Assembly: GCA_018883165.1 (NCBI GenBank)
Contig: VEQN01000005.1
Coordinates: 1-52,874, forward strand
DNA from: Candidatus Tayloriibacteriota bacterium
GTDB taxonomy: Bacteria > Patescibacteriota > Minisyncoccia > Phycocordibacterales > CAIZLB01
DNA: 52,874 nucleotides
Direction of reading: 5' to 3'
The first letter of the stretch is position 1; each line of letters opens with the position of its first letter. Of this stretch, positions 36,765 to 45,661 are shown piece by piece. The translations under genes were made by a program, and so were the position numbers. Below the pieces are notes generated by a model that had not been told where the DNA came from, searched no databases, and saw only the letters and a program-made list of their open reading frames with translations.

Positions 36765-37763
36765 TTACATTTCAACATGAGAATATTTTTTCTTCCCGAT
36801 TCTTCCCTTCATCTTGCAACTTTCTCCACAAAATACGAGAGGTACCGCATCGTGTGCATTTCCCGCTTTGGCGGCACACTGATCGCATACAAGCATTTTT
36901 GAATGACACTCATCGTTGGCACAATTTTCAAATCTTTCTGTTGTCGTTCCACACAAATCACACTTTCCGATTACTTCTCTCTTGTCTGTAAATGCCATCG
37001 TATCTCGGTTATCAAATACAAAGAGTGCTCCCAGGAAATCCTCTCCTGGATATTTTTCCATGTATGTATGCATACCTCCATCAAGCTGATATACATTATC
37101 AAATCCATTCTCCATTAAAAAACCTGACGCCTTTTCACACCGAATACCTCCAGTACATACCGTAAGGATCTTTTTACCTTCTTTTGATGCTTTCTTAACT
37201 TCTTCAAGTGCTGGGAGAACTTGTGGCAACTCTCTAAAGTTGTTCATCTTCGGATTGATTGATCCTTTAAAATGCCCGACTTTAAATTCATAGTCATTTC
37301 GCATATCTACGATGAGAAAATCCTCACCATTCTCATACCATGCTTTAAGTTCTTCTGGTTTCAAATGCACACCTGTTGTTTTGTTTGGATCAATATCAGT
37401 CACTACAACTCCCCCGTCTTTAGCAATTGGCGCATTCTTCATCTTGAGTGCAACAACTTCCTCTCTAACTTTAACTTTAAGTTTAGGAAAAGAACTTCCA
37501 GTGCCAGGACTTCTCTTAAAGACAACGTCACTAAAGTTTCCAAATGTCCCCTCTGAACCATCCTGAAGATGCATAAGTTTTGTATATTCCAAAATATCTT
37601 CTTTCTTTCCTTCGAGAGTTCCATTTATTCCCTCTTGTGCGATGAGCACACGCCCTTTGAGATTAAGGTTTGTACAGATTGTCTTGTGCCAATTCACAAA
37701 ACCCACAGGATCTTGTACTGGGGTATATTTGTAATATAGGATGATTTCGTATGTTGGTGTCAT
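36765..37763 (-). CDS. trhO: tRNA uridine-34 hydroxylase (rhodanese family)
   Basis: 332 residues. The UPF0176/TrhO layout is visible: an N-terminal ferredoxin-like domain ('YEIILYYKYTPVQDPVGFVNWHKTICTNLNLKGRVLIAQEGINGTLEG', in part), a rhodanese domain with 'FLIVDMRNDYEFKVGHFKGSINP' and active-site loop 'VCTGGIRCEKASGFL' (catalytic Cys), and a C-terminal Cys-rich zinc-like segment ('CDLCGTT', 'CANDEC', 'CDQCAAKAG', 'CGESC'). TrhO hydroxylates U34 of tRNAs using O2, which is notable for a presumably anaerobic CPR cell. It follows argS by 18 bp. Confidence 0.92.
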   Translation of the reverse strand: MTPTYEIILYYKYTPVQDPVGFVNWHKTICTNLNLKGRVLIAQEGINGTLEGKKEDILEYTKLMHLQDGSEGTFGNFSDVVFKRSPGTGSSFPKLKVKVREEVVALKMKNAPIAKDGGVVVTDIDPNKTTGVHLKPEELKAWYENGEDFLIVDMRNDYEFKVGHFKGSINPKMNNFRELPQVLPALEEVKKASKEGKKILTVCTGGIRCEKASGFLMENGFDNVYQLDGGMHTYMEKYPGEDFLGALFVFDNRDTMAFTDKREVIGKCDLCGTTTERFENCANDECHSKMLVCDQCAAKAGNAHDAVPLVFCGESCKMKGRIGKKKYSHVEM

Positions 37764-37781
37764 ATGTGTATGTAGTATATA

Positions 37782-39632
37782 TCACATCTTTAATGGTACT
37801 TGAATACCTAAGACTTTGAGGCCATTTTTAAGGACAATATGGAATGCTCGTACCACCGCTACTTTATATCTTGATTCAAAATCATCAATTTGGACAATTG
37901 GAACTGATGCATAGAATGAATTAAATGCAGCAGCTAACTCCATCAGGTATGTTGCAACTACATGAGGAGACTCTTCGCTTTGTGCCTTTTCAAGAGTTTC
38001 CGGGAATCGCACCAACAAGTTCTCAAGTCTTCCAAGTTTAGCTGATGTCTCGGATGGTATTACTGAGATATCAGACACATCAACCATTTCAATGATTCCT
38101 TCTCTTTGTGCCTTATCGAGCACAGACTTTGCTCGTACACATGAATATTGGAGATATGGTCCAGAATCACCTTCAAATGACAATGACTTCTCAGGGTCAA
38201 ATACAACATCCTTACCAATTGCTTGTCGAAGTACTGTGTATTTAATTGCAGCAACCGCAATCATTTCTGCTGCTTTTTTCTTGTCTTCATCTGGCATATC
38301 ACGTTCTTTCATTTTCGAAAGAGCAAGATCAATCATTGATGCAATGAGTGATTCACCTGTAATAACATCGCCCGTTCGTGATGACATCTTACCTGTTGTG
38401 AGTCGAAGCATCCCATGAGAAATATGTCTTGCTTTACTTCCAAACTCCGGGAAGAGTTCTCTAAGGATACACAAAGACACTTTGAAGAAATCATCTTGCT
38501 CATTTGCGGTTACAGTAATGCCATCATCATACTGAAACGCGCCGTATTTCATCGGTGCAAGCCCTATCTCCTTCCCGTCATATGTTGGAAGTCCTTGTCT
38601 TGTGATTAAGACTCGAGTATGAAGTCCGTATTTTTCACCTGGAAAAATAACAGCGCCATTACTCTCCTCAAACAATTTCTTACCCTCTGGTACTGTATGT
38701 TCTTTAATTATGTTCAATGCATCTATAGATGCAGCGCTCTCAAAGAAATACCTATCAAACTTCGTACCCAGAAGCTGGTACAATTCTTCAAAACTTTGAA
38801 GACTCCATTCCTTTCCAAGATCATATATCTCGTTAATCTCAGGATCAGTTCTGAAATATATTGCCTTGTTAATATTCTGTACCTCTTCGTCAATTTTCAA
38901 AAACTCTTCACTGTTAGCAAGACCGGCTTCATTAACCTGCCCCGCCTTCTTTGATGCATCCTCTACCTCTTTGTATTTTGTAGCACCAAGAGCATATGCT
39001 TTTCCAAAAAATGCCACCCTCTCTGAAAGAGGCACTGATTCATCAGGGAGAAAACCTATATGATTCCCTTCTTTGTATTCGGGCATCAATCGAAGACCCC
39101 ATATGGTGAGTGCAACATGTCTTCCAACATCTCCTTGGTAACAAAAACGCTTTACCTCAGCTCCTTGCGTTTCTGTAAGTCGAGCAAGAGATTCTCCGAT
39201 CGTGTTGGCCATCAAATGACCAATATGAAATACCTTAAATGGATTAGGGTCTGTATATTCATACAACACTTTCTTCGGAGCACCTCCGATTACCAAGTTT
39301 TTTGACTTTCCAAACAAGTCCCCTTCCTCGAGGATTTTTGCAATTACTTCCTTGGTAGCTTTTCGTGTCACATAGAAGTTAATGAAACCTGGCCCAGCCA
39401 CCTCAATTTTATCTATACTAGAAATCTGTTTTTCCTTCAGTTTGTCTACAAATTCAATGGCAAGTGCAAGCGGTGATTTACTTGCTTTTTTCGCAAGCAC
39501 AAGCGCGATACTTGTGGCAAAATCTCCTTTTGCCATATCAGCTGGTCTTTCAAGTACAATATCTAGATTAAGGTCTTTGTACCCCAACTCTTCTACAACA
39601 GTAGTTAATGCTTGTTTTATAGCGTGTCTCAT
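37782..39632 (-). CDS. argS: Arginyl-tRNA synthetase
   Basis: 616 residues. N-terminal Add1 domain ('ADMAKGDFATSIALVLAKK'), HIGH motif 'NPFKVFHIGHLMANTIGESLAR', 'YQGDVGRHVA', KMSKS-equivalent 'GKMSSRTGDVI', and C-terminal DALR domain ('AAAFNSFYASVPI'). A perfect TATAAT ends 6 nt before the ATG at 39632, so the mRNA should be leaderless. Forms a probable operon with trhO downstream. Confidence 0.97.
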   Translation of the reverse strand: MRHAIKQALTTVVEELGYKDLNLDIVLERPADMAKGDFATSIALVLAKKASKSPLALAIEFVDKLKEKQISSIDKIEVAGPGFINFYVTRKATKEVIAKILEEGDLFGKSKNLVIGGAPKKVLYEYTDPNPFKVFHIGHLMANTIGESLARLTETQGAEVKRFCYQGDVGRHVALTIWGLRLMPEYKEGNHIGFLPDESVPLSERVAFFGKAYALGATKYKEVEDASKKAGQVNEAGLANSEEFLKIDEEVQNINKAIYFRTDPEINEIYDLGKEWSLQSFEELYQLLGTKFDRYFFESAASIDALNIIKEHTVPEGKKLFEESNGAVIFPGEKYGLHTRVLITRQGLPTYDGKEIGLAPMKYGAFQYDDGITVTANEQDDFFKVSLCILRELFPEFGSKARHISHGMLRLTTGKMSSRTGDVITGESLIASMIDLALSKMKERDMPDEDKKKAAEMIAVAAIKYTVLRQAIGKDVVFDPEKSLSFEGDSGPYLQYSCVRAKSVLDKAQREGIIEMVDVSDISVIPSETSAKLGRLENLLVRFPETLEKAQSEESPHVVATYLMELAAAFNSFYASVPIVQIDDFESRYKVAVVRAFHIVLKNGLKVLGIQVPLKM

Positions 39633-39669
39633 TTAGACATTATATATCACAAGACGGGAGTATTGGAAA

Positions 39670-40650
39670 TTACCTCTCCAAGTACGCAGGAAGTGGTCGA
39701 CAGCCGAGGAACACATGGTCTGTATTTTGCATACCATCTGAACCAATAAATTTACCTGCCTTACATGTGAGTTTGTCTTTGAATGGAGCACATGATGTAC
39801 CAGCCTTTACAGAGCTTCTTGAGTAGAGATCGATGGTTTCACCCTCCTTAAGTACCTTACCTGCACGTGTACATACAAGTTCTTTCTTTACTCCTGTATC
39901 ATCTCCACAAGAGATTTCTGTGAATGATCCACTGAGTACTCCGTTTACACAACTTCGTTCTTCTGACTGGCAACTACCATCATCAGCTTGTGCACCGAAG
40001 TATGTGAAGCTTTGACCATCAGCAATGACTGTTCCATATGGTCCAGTACATGAGTTTAGGTTTGAAGTGAGAGATACCTTGTCGAATTCTACCCACCCTA
40101 CTACATCAGATCCCCATGCGTATCCTGTGAACTTTTGTGCTGGAGGATTACCAGAAACACTTCCTGAGAGTGTCACACCCTGGAGACTAATCCAACCGTC
40201 CCATCCGCCGCGGTTGTCAGCAGCACTCAATCCTCCTGTGTTTAAATCTGGTGAGATTGCAGCAATTTCACTGTTTGTCATCCCCGCCACCGCACGTGCC
40301 CAACCAGAGAGAGCACTACCTGAGAGTCTAGAGTTAGTACCACGTGTTGAATCAGGTACAGATGACCAATTACCGAACTTTACCCATCCGATGTTTTCAG
40401 ACCATGCAAACCCATCTAGGTTACCTTGTGCATCTACTGTTACTGGTTTAGAACCATCATTAAATGAGATCCATCCAATGTTTTCAGACCATGCATATCC
40501 CACAAGTCGTTGTGGTGGTATTGAGGTGTTTCCGGTTTGGGCTTCTCCTGAACGAGTAGACAATGCTGTACCTACAATGAGTACAACTGCCGTTACAGCA
40601 AAGATTCCAAAGTTTTTAATATATTTAGTAATTTTTGAGGTCATGATCAA
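39670..40650 (-). CDS. Secreted protein with GYAWSENIGW repeats
   Basis: 326 residues. A signal peptide or anchor (about 12-37) precedes tandem repeats: 'LVGYAWSENIGWISFNDG', 'LDGFAWSENIGWVKFGN', 'LSGWARAVAG', 'GGWDGWISLQG' and 'FTGYAWGSDVVGWVEFDK' (about 48-195). This Trp/Gly-rich repeat recurs in exported CPR proteins. The C-terminal half has paired Cys ('SCTGPYG', 'CQSEERSC', 'ISCGDD', 'LVCTRAG', 'TSCAPF', 'LTCKAG', 'LGCRPLP') suggesting disulfides. Function unknown; surface or extracellular by context. Confidence 0.65.
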   Translation of the reverse strand: MIMTSKITKYIKNFGIFAVTAVVLIVGTALSTRSGEAQTGNTSIPPQRLVGYAWSENIGWISFNDGSKPVTVDAQGNLDGFAWSENIGWVKFGNWSSVPDSTRGTNSRLSGSALSGWARAVAGMTNSEIAAISPDLNTGGLSAADNRGGWDGWISLQGVTLSGSVSGNPPAQKFTGYAWGSDVVGWVEFDKVSLTSNLNSCTGPYGTVIADGQSFTYFGAQADDGSCQSEERSCVNGVLSGSFTEISCGDDTGVKKELVCTRAGKVLKEGETIDLYSRSSVKAGTSCAPFKDKLTCKAGKFIGSDGMQNTDHVFLGCRPLPAYLER

Positions 40651-40719
40651 AGTTCTGTTAATTTATACTTGTATAAATAATACCACAAGGAGAATCTCAA
40701 TACACCACCCTATTGTGAA

Positions 40720-41616
40720 TTATTTCGTATAACTAAACGTTTCAACAAAACCGTCGATGATTGAGGTATCGTCACCACCATTGATATTAACGATAATATA
40801 CAATGACGGTTCCAGAGCAATGACTCGAGTTTCCCTTTTGGTGGTGCCTACAAAGATTGGATCTCCATTCATCGTGTACCCATCCGGAGATATCTTCACG
40901 AAATCAATATTACCTTCTGTATTTGGTACACCCTTAACCCAAGATGAATCTTCAGATCTATATGAAAGAATGAAATCGCCTCGAGTAGCATCGGAAGTCT
41001 TAACCACAGCGGTCTTTGCAATACTGATGACGATCTTATTTTTTCCATATTTTCCCACGTTTTGAATTGCAATCAATCCTGTCTTATCACTTATTGACCA
41101 AGTCTCATCAATCTTAAACCCGATATCATTCTTCTCGCTTATATATGTGTTAGTAAGTTGATCAATGTGATCTTTTGGAGCAAACTTTCCTGTACGTGTT
41201 ATGACACTTATGGACCCAGTAGAAGTTGAATATGTTGCTTTTGAACCACTTGAGGAGGCATTCTGTAAGTACAAATCAACATCACTCAGTTTTGATGTCG
41301 TACTTGGTTCACTGTAGAAATAGTCAGGATTCTTCGCTACACCGCCCGATACAATGAGTCTTGGTCCATCAGGTGTAGGATTACTGCTTGTTGCCGTGTA
41401 TGCGATATATGTAGGGCTATCTGAAAGCTTCCGGAAAAGTGCCTCTCGAGGCTCTTCAGCAGTAACACTCTCGGTAATTCCTTGCTCAGTAACAACTGTC
41501 ATTGGCTCTGAAATACCCTTAGTTTTTGAAGAAAAAAAAGATGTATTTTGAAACACCAATGTAATAACTGCTATCAATACCACAAAAAGAATGATCTGAT
41601 AGATATGCTGTTTCAT
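40720..41616 (-). CDS. Membrane-anchored extracytoplasmic protein, unknown
   Basis: 298 residues from the ATG at 41616 ('MKQHIYQIILFVVLIAVITLVF'), preferred because TATACT ends 6 nt upstream; a start seven codons earlier would fall before the expected transcript. One N-terminal TM (about 7-25), then a beta-rich soluble part with Ser/Thr-rich stretches ('YTATSSNPTPDGPRLIVSGGV'). No catalytic motif or family recognised. Divergent from thyA. Confidence 0.5.
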   Translation of the reverse strand: MKQHIYQIILFVVLIAVITLVFQNTSFFSSKTKGISEPMTVVTEQGITESVTAEEPREALFRKLSDSPTYIAYTATSSNPTPDGPRLIVSGGVAKNPDYFYSEPSTTSKLSDVDLYLQNASSSGSKATYSTSTGSISVITRTGKFAPKDHIDQLTNTYISEKNDIGFKIDETWSISDKTGLIAIQNVGKYGKNKIVISIAKTAVVKTSDATRGDFILSYRSEDSSWVKGVPNTEGNIDFVKISPDGYTMNGDPIFVGTTKRETRVIALEPSLYIIVNINGGDDTSIIDGFVETFSYTK

Positions 41617-41716
41617 ACAGAAAGTATAGCACAACATAATTTAACATCTTCAAAGTGCTACACAACCCTTCTCATCGTGATACGATATATGTACTTACCA
41701 CGTAATCAACAAAACC

Positions 41717-42649
41717 ATGATTAATCCTCACGACGAAGAATACTTAAAACTCTTGAGACATATCAAGGAATATGGTGCACGAAAGACAGATCGAACTGGT
41801 ACCGGAACAATTTCAGTTTTTGGATATCAAATGAGGTTTGATTTGCAAAAAGGTTTTCCTCTGCTCACCACAAAGAAAGTATTCTTAACGGGAATTATTC
41901 ATGAACTTCTTTGGTTTTTGAATGGAGACACAAACTTAAAATACCTCGCAGAGAGAAATGTCCATATATGGGATGAGTGGCCATACAAAGCATATTTAGT
42001 TGCAAACAACTTACCAGTACCAAAATCTGATTCAGATGAATGGAAAACGGGTATTAAGGATTTTGTTGCGAAAATAGTTTCTGATGAAAAATTTGCAACA
42101 ACATATGGAAATCTTGGCCCAATCTATGGATACCAGTGGAGGCACTGGAAGACACCAGACGGACGTGAAATTGATCAAATGAAGGACATTGTGAACATGA
42201 TTAAAAAATCACCAGATTCACGCAGAATCATCGTTAGTGCATGGAATCCTGCTGATATTGATGAGATGGCAAAAGCAGGTCTCCCACCTTGCCACTGTCT
42301 CTTTCAATTTTATGTAGCAAACAATAAGCTTTCATGCCAACTCTACCAAAGAAGCTGTGATGTATTTCTTGGTGTACCATTTAACATTGCTTCATATGCA
42401 CTTCTCACGATGATGATTGCGCAAGTTTGTGGATTAGAGCCGGGAGAATTTGTATGGACAGGAGGAGACACTCATCTATACATCAACCACCTCAACCAAG
42501 TGGAAGAGCAGCTTTCAAGAGAAGCTAGACCTGCACCAACTATGCACATAAACAAAGATGTGAAAGATCTATTTGAATTTACATTTGAAGACTTCACACT
42601 TGAAGGATATGACCCCCACCCCGCAATTAAAGCCCCTATCGCAGTTTAA
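41717..42649 (+). CDS. thyA: Thymidylate synthase
   Basis: 310 residues, a folate-dependent ThyA. '[23 protein letters not shown]' (Arg binding dUMP phosphate), '[14 protein letters not shown]', '[11 protein letters not shown]', '[17 protein letters not shown]', catalytic Cys in '[12 protein letters not shown]', '[21 protein letters not shown]' and '[10 protein letters not shown]'. It converts dUMP to dTMP with methylene-THF. First gene of a four-gene cassette that also supplies DHF reduction and dUMP. Confidence 0.97.
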   Translation: MINPHDEEYLKLLRHIKEYGARKTDRTGTGTISVFGYQMRFDLQKGFPLLTTKKVFLTGIIHELLWFLNGDTNLKYLAERNVHIWDEWPYKAYLVANNLPVPKSDSDEWKTGIKDFVAKIVSDEKFATTYGNLGPIYGYQWRHWKTPDGREIDQMKDIVNMIKKSPDSRRIIVSAWNPADIDEMAKAGLPPCHCLFQFYVANNKLSCQLYQRSCDVFLGVPFNIASYALLTMMIAQVCGLEPGEFVWTGGDTHLYINHLNQVEEQLSREARPAPTMHINKDVKDLFEFTFEDFTLEGYDPHPAIKAPIAV

Positions 42650-42654
42650 TCGCC

Positions 42655-43197
42655 ATGAAAGTATCCCTCATTGCAGCACTCACACTTGATGGTTTCATCG
42701 CGAGACATTCTAGCGAATTTGCATCTTGGACAAGCAAAGAAGATAAGAGACGTTTTGTATCAAAGACAAAAACAGCTGGCGTTATAATACTTGGATCAAA
42801 AACTTTTGATACTTTTCCCAAGCCCTTGCCCGACAGGTTACACATAATACATACAAGGGATGTTTCTGAGTACACAAAGAAGATTTTGGGGAAATTTAGC
42901 TGGGATACATTACCAGAAAACATATTAATAACATCCAAGGAACCGGAGGATGTGCTGGAAGATTTGGAGAAACGAGGTTTTTCAGAGGTATTCATTTGTG
43001 GAGGCTCACAGATATATTCTCTATACCTCAATGCCAATCTAATTAACTACCTGTACCTCACGATTGAACCTGTACTTTTTGGTTCTGGTATTTCCCTTTT
43101 TAATTCTGAATGTGACTTTAAACTGAGACTCATATCCGAGGAGAGAACAGAATTAGGAACCCTTCTTTTGGAGCATGAGATACTCCAAAATAGCTAA
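42655..43197 (+). CDS. Dihydrofolate reductase family protein
   Basis: 180 residues, 5 bp after thyA. 'VSLIAALTLDGFIARHSSEFASWTSKEDKRRFV', 'GVIILGSKTFDTF', 'FICGGSQIYSLYLNANLINYLYLTIEPVLFGSGISLF' match the DHFR/RibD-C fold, with the GGSQ nucleotide-binding turn. Position after thyA makes dihydrofolate reduction the natural role, regenerating THF. The sequence is divergent from FolA and closer to the RibD-C/archaeal-like DHFR type, so the exact reaction is inferred. Confidence 0.82.
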   Translation: MKVSLIAALTLDGFIARHSSEFASWTSKEDKRRFVSKTKTAGVIILGSKTFDTFPKPLPDRLHIIHTRDVSEYTKKILGKFSWDTLPENILITSKEPEDVLEDLEKRGFSEVFICGGSQIYSLYLNANLINYLYLTIEPVLFGSGISLFNSECDFKLRLISEERTELGTLLLEHEILQNS

Positions 43198-43256
43198 TGC
43201 AGCCTAGTTTTTTTGGCTATTGTTTTTAGACATACAGAGGTATACACTTTGGATAT

Positions 43257-43754
43257 ATGAAAAAGAGTAAAAAGGATTCTAGACCAACCTGGGACGAATA
43301 CTTCATGTCACTTGCAGATGTTGTAGGTCAGCGTGGAACATGTGATCGAGGTAAGTCTGGCTGCGTCATCATGAAAGACAAAAGAATTCTGACGACCGGA
43401 TATGTTGGTGCGCCCATGGGGCTTCCCCACTGTGATGAAGCTGGGCATGAAATGCACAAAGTTACTCACGAAGACGGTACTGAATCAATGCACTGCATCA
43501 GAACGGTACATGCAGAGCAAAATGCAATTGTACAAGCAGCAAGGATTGGAATATCACTCGAGGGTTCAACTCTGTATTGCAAAATGACACCATGTTACGT
43601 ATGTGCAAAGTTAATCATAAACTCAGGGATTGTACGAGTGGTTGCATCTAAAGACTATCATGCAGCAAAGCAGACCAAGCGAGTGTTTAAGCAGGCGAAA
43701 ATAAAGCTTGAAATACTAAACAAAGAAGTAGAGACGTACGCAAATATGAAATAA
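43257..43754 (+). CDS. dCMP deaminase (ComEB-like)
   Basis: 165 residues. Zinc motif 'TVHAEQNAIVQAA' (HAE) with 'MTPCYVCAKLIINSGI' (PCxxC), and 'GKSGCVIMKDKRILTTGYVGAPMGLPHCDEAGHEM' with the extra Zn/His-Cys region of dCMP deaminases. It turns dCMP into dUMP for ThyA. A TATACA box about 11 nt before the ATG suggests it can be transcribed alone from 43.24 kb besides reading through from thyA. Confidence 0.93.
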   Translation: MKKSKKDSRPTWDEYFMSLADVVGQRGTCDRGKSGCVIMKDKRILTTGYVGAPMGLPHCDEAGHEMHKVTHEDGTESMHCIRTVHAEQNAIVQAARIGISLEGSTLYCKMTPCYVCAKLIINSGIVRVVASKDYHAAKQTKRVFKQAKIKLEILNKEVETYANMK

Positions 43755-43758
43755 ATAT

Positions 43759-44196
43759 ATGAAAGAAAAAATAAAACTCAAGATTAAACGACTACATCCG
43801 AATGCAAAATTGCCGAGCTACGCCCATCACGGTGATGCAGGTTTTGATTTGTTCGTACCAGAAAGTGTGACCATGGAACCAGGTGACCGAAAGACCATCC
43901 CTCTTGGTGTAGCCATGGAAATCCCTGACGGATATGTCGGATTGATGTTTGATAAAAGTAGCCTGTCACATAAACACGGGTTGAAAACTTTTGGTAACGT
44001 CATCGACTCTGGATACCGAGGTGAAATTCACGCAGGTCTCATGAATCAATCAAAGAATACATATACCCTTGAAGCCGGTCAGAAGATTATTCAAATGCTT
44101 ATCATTCCAGTTGAGACAGTTGATATTGAAGAAACCGACATTTTAAATGAATCAGATAGAGGGACTGGAGGTTTTGGTAGCACAGGTAAAAATTAA
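43759..44196 (+). CDS. dut: dUTP diphosphatase
   Basis: 145 residues, trimeric dUTPase. Motif 1 'HHGDAGFDLFVPE', motif 2 'DKSSLSHKHGL', motif 3 'NVIDSGYRGEIHAGLMN', motif 4 'GQKIIQMLII', motif 5 'ESDRGTGGFGSTGKN'. It hydrolyses dUTP to dUMP, keeping uracil out of DNA and feeding ThyA. Starts 4 bp after the deaminase gene; ends the cassette, followed by a terminator. Confidence 0.96.
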   Translation: MKEKIKLKIKRLHPNAKLPSYAHHGDAGFDLFVPESVTMEPGDRKTIPLGVAMEIPDGYVGLMFDKSSLSHKHGLKTFGNVIDSGYRGEIHAGLMNQSKNTYTLEAGQKIIQMLIIPVETVDIEETDILNESDRGTGGFGSTGKN

Positions 44197-44203
44197 TACG
44201 GGC

Positions 44204-44242
44204 ACAAATAAAAAACCACCCGGTTGGGTGGTTTTTTATTTT
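44204..44242. terminator. Bidirectional terminator between dut and rplK
   Basis: AAATAAAAAACCACCC-ggtt-GGGTGGTTTTTTATTT, symmetrical with A/T flanks. Confidence 0.88.
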
Positions 44243-44254
44243 ATCCCAGAGTGA

Positions 44255-44680
44255 TTATCCAATTACTTCGATTCCGAGTGATCGACATGTACCTTCAATC
44301 ATTTTCATTGCACCTTCAATGTCTTTTGCATTGAGATCAGGCATCTTCTTTTCAGCGATTTCTCGAACCTGAGCTCGTGTAATCTTACCTACTTTCTTTG
44401 TATTCGGAGTTCCTGAACCCGACTCAAGATTGATTGCCTTCTTGATGAGGTTTGCTGCTGGTGGAGTCTTTAGGATGAAATCGTATGATCGATCTTCATA
44501 TACGCTGATTACTGTTGGGATAACATCACCGGCCATTTTAGCTGTTGCATCGTTGAACTTCTTTACGAATTCACCGATGTTAATACCAGCCTGTCCAAGT
44601 GCAGGACCGATTGGTGGAGCGGGAGTTGCTTTAGCTGCAGGAATCTGGAGCTTAAGCTGTTTAATGATTTTCTTTGCCAT
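44255..44680 (-). CDS. rplK: 50S ribosomal protein uL11
   Basis: 141 residues. '[40 protein letters not shown]' is the L11 N-terminal domain; '[42 protein letters not shown]' is the rRNA-binding C-domain. It follows nusG as usual, but rplA (L1), the normal next gene, is absent and the operon ends here in a terminator. Confidence 0.97.
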   Translation of the reverse strand: MAKKIIKQLKLQIPAAKATPAPPIGPALGQAGINIGEFVKKFNDATAKMAGDVIPTVISVYEDRSYDFILKTPPAANLIKKAINLESGSGTPNTKKVGKITRAQVREIAEKKMPDLNAKDIEGAMKMIEGTCRSLGIEVIG

Positions 44681-44727
44681 AAATTTGTTTGTGTATATAA
44701 CTTATATTTAAATATCCTTAAATTTAT

Positions 44728-44764
44728 GGCCATATCTTCAGTAGAAGCTCTTGAGAGACTGGCC
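44728..44764 (-). promoter_or_regulatory. Possible structured motif in the nusG-rplK spacer
   Basis: On the minus strand GGCCA-gt-CTCtcaaGAG-CTTCtactGAAG-ata-TGGCC could fold into a small three-way junction 48 nt before the rplK ATG. It could be an L11/L1-type feedback site; this is a guess from position and shape only. Confidence 0.3.
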
Positions 44765-44782
44765 AAGTGAGGATACTGTACC

Positions 44783-45325
44783 TTACATTCTCTTTACTTG
44801 CAAGAAGTCGAGTTCCACAGGAGTTTCTCGTCCAAACATCGATACAAGTACCTTTACCTTACCTCGATCACTATCAACCTCTGACACCTTACCTTCTAGA
44901 TCCTTGAATGGACCATCAGTAATAATAATGAGATCACCAGCTGAGAGGTCAATTGTATGCTTAATATTATCTGTACTCATTCTCTTAAAGAGTGTTTCCA
45001 CCTCATTCTTATCAAGTGGCACAGGTGTTGTACCTGAACCTACGAAACCTGTTACTCGAGGAGTGTTTCGAACCACGTACCATGAATCATCTGTTACAAT
45101 CATATCTACAAGTACGTAGCCAGGATATATTTTCTCCTCTTCCTCTACTCGCTTACCCGCCTTAATTTTAATCTTCTTCTCCGTAGGAACAATTGCATTG
45201 AAGATCTTGTCTTCCATACCTAGAGATTCGATTCGCTGTTTTAAGTTTCGAAGTACCGCATTCTCGTACCCTGCATATGTGTGTACTGCGTACCAATTTC
45301 TTTCACCTTGAACTTGTTTTGACAT
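44783..45325 (-). CDS. nusG: Transcription termination/antitermination factor NusG
   Basis: 180 residues. The NGN domain ('NWYAVHTYAGYENAVLRNLKQRIESLGM', 'YPGYVLVDMIVTDDSWYVVRNTPRVTGFVGSG') and C-terminal KOW domain ('LSAGDLIIITDGPFKDLEGKVSEVD') are complete. Standard secE-nusG-rplK order. It couples RNA polymerase with the ribosome or Rho. Confidence 0.97.
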   Translation of the reverse strand: MSKQVQGERNWYAVHTYAGYENAVLRNLKQRIESLGMEDKIFNAIVPTEKKIKIKAGKRVEEEEKIYPGYVLVDMIVTDDSWYVVRNTPRVTGFVGSGTTPVPLDKNEVETLFKRMSTDNIKHTIDLSAGDLIIITDGPFKDLEGKVSEVDSDRGKVKVLVSMFGRETPVELDFLQVKRM

Positions 45326-45364
45326 ATGTAATTTAAGTTAAGTTAGTAAATATACTCCAAAGTA

Positions 45365-45556
45365 TTAGTATCCAAGTGATGGAACTACATATTTGATGAG
45401 TGAGACAAAAATTGAATCAAATACACCGAGATATGCTGATACCACGAGTGAAAGAACTATTACCACAACCGTATACTGAGTAGCCTGTTTTTTAGTTGGC
45501 CAAGTTACATGCTGCATTTCAGCCTTTGTTTCATTTATATATTGCTTTAGTCCCAT
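45365..45556 (-). CDS. secE: Preprotein translocase subunit SecE
   Basis: 63 residues from the ATG at 45556 ('MGLKQYINETKAEMQHVTWPTKKQATQYTVVVIVL', in part). 'EMQHVTWPTKKQA' is the conserved amphipathic SecE motif and a single TM helix (about 30-50) follows. The longer open frame upstream includes a terminator-like hairpin and is not translated in my reading. Minimal one-TM form, as in most bacteria outside enterics. Confidence 0.92.
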   Translation of the reverse strand: MGLKQYINETKAEMQHVTWPTKKQATQYTVVVIVLSLVVSAYLGVFDSIFVSLIKYVVPSLGY

Positions 45557-45597
45557 ATATGTATTCTTAAATTGATTCCTATTAATTTTTGTATTTA

Positions 45598-45624
45598 AAA
45601 ACACCCTTCCGGGTGCTTTCTCAT
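45598..45624 (-). promoter_or_regulatory. Terminator-like hairpin directly after the secE promoter
   Basis: On the minus strand AGCACCC-gga-AGGGTGTTTTTA begins only a few nt after the predicted start site and precedes secE by about 40 nt. With a T-run it has intrinsic-terminator form, so it may attenuate secE-nusG-rplK or merely cap the 5' end. Confidence 0.5.
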
Positions 45625-45633
45625 ATTGACCAT

Positions 45634-45661
45634 ATTCTATTACTTTTATGCATTTTGTCAA
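45634..45661 (-). promoter_or_regulatory. secE-nusG-rplK promoter
   Basis: TTGACA (45656-45661), 16-bp spacer, TAGAAT (45634-45639). Its -35 box overlaps the -35 box of the divergent glycosyltransferase promoter. Confidence 0.75.

Noticed and set aside
45557-45661. 35-codon N-terminal extension of SecE
   Set aside because: It would include the promoter and a terminator-like hairpin and lacks SecE-like sequence.
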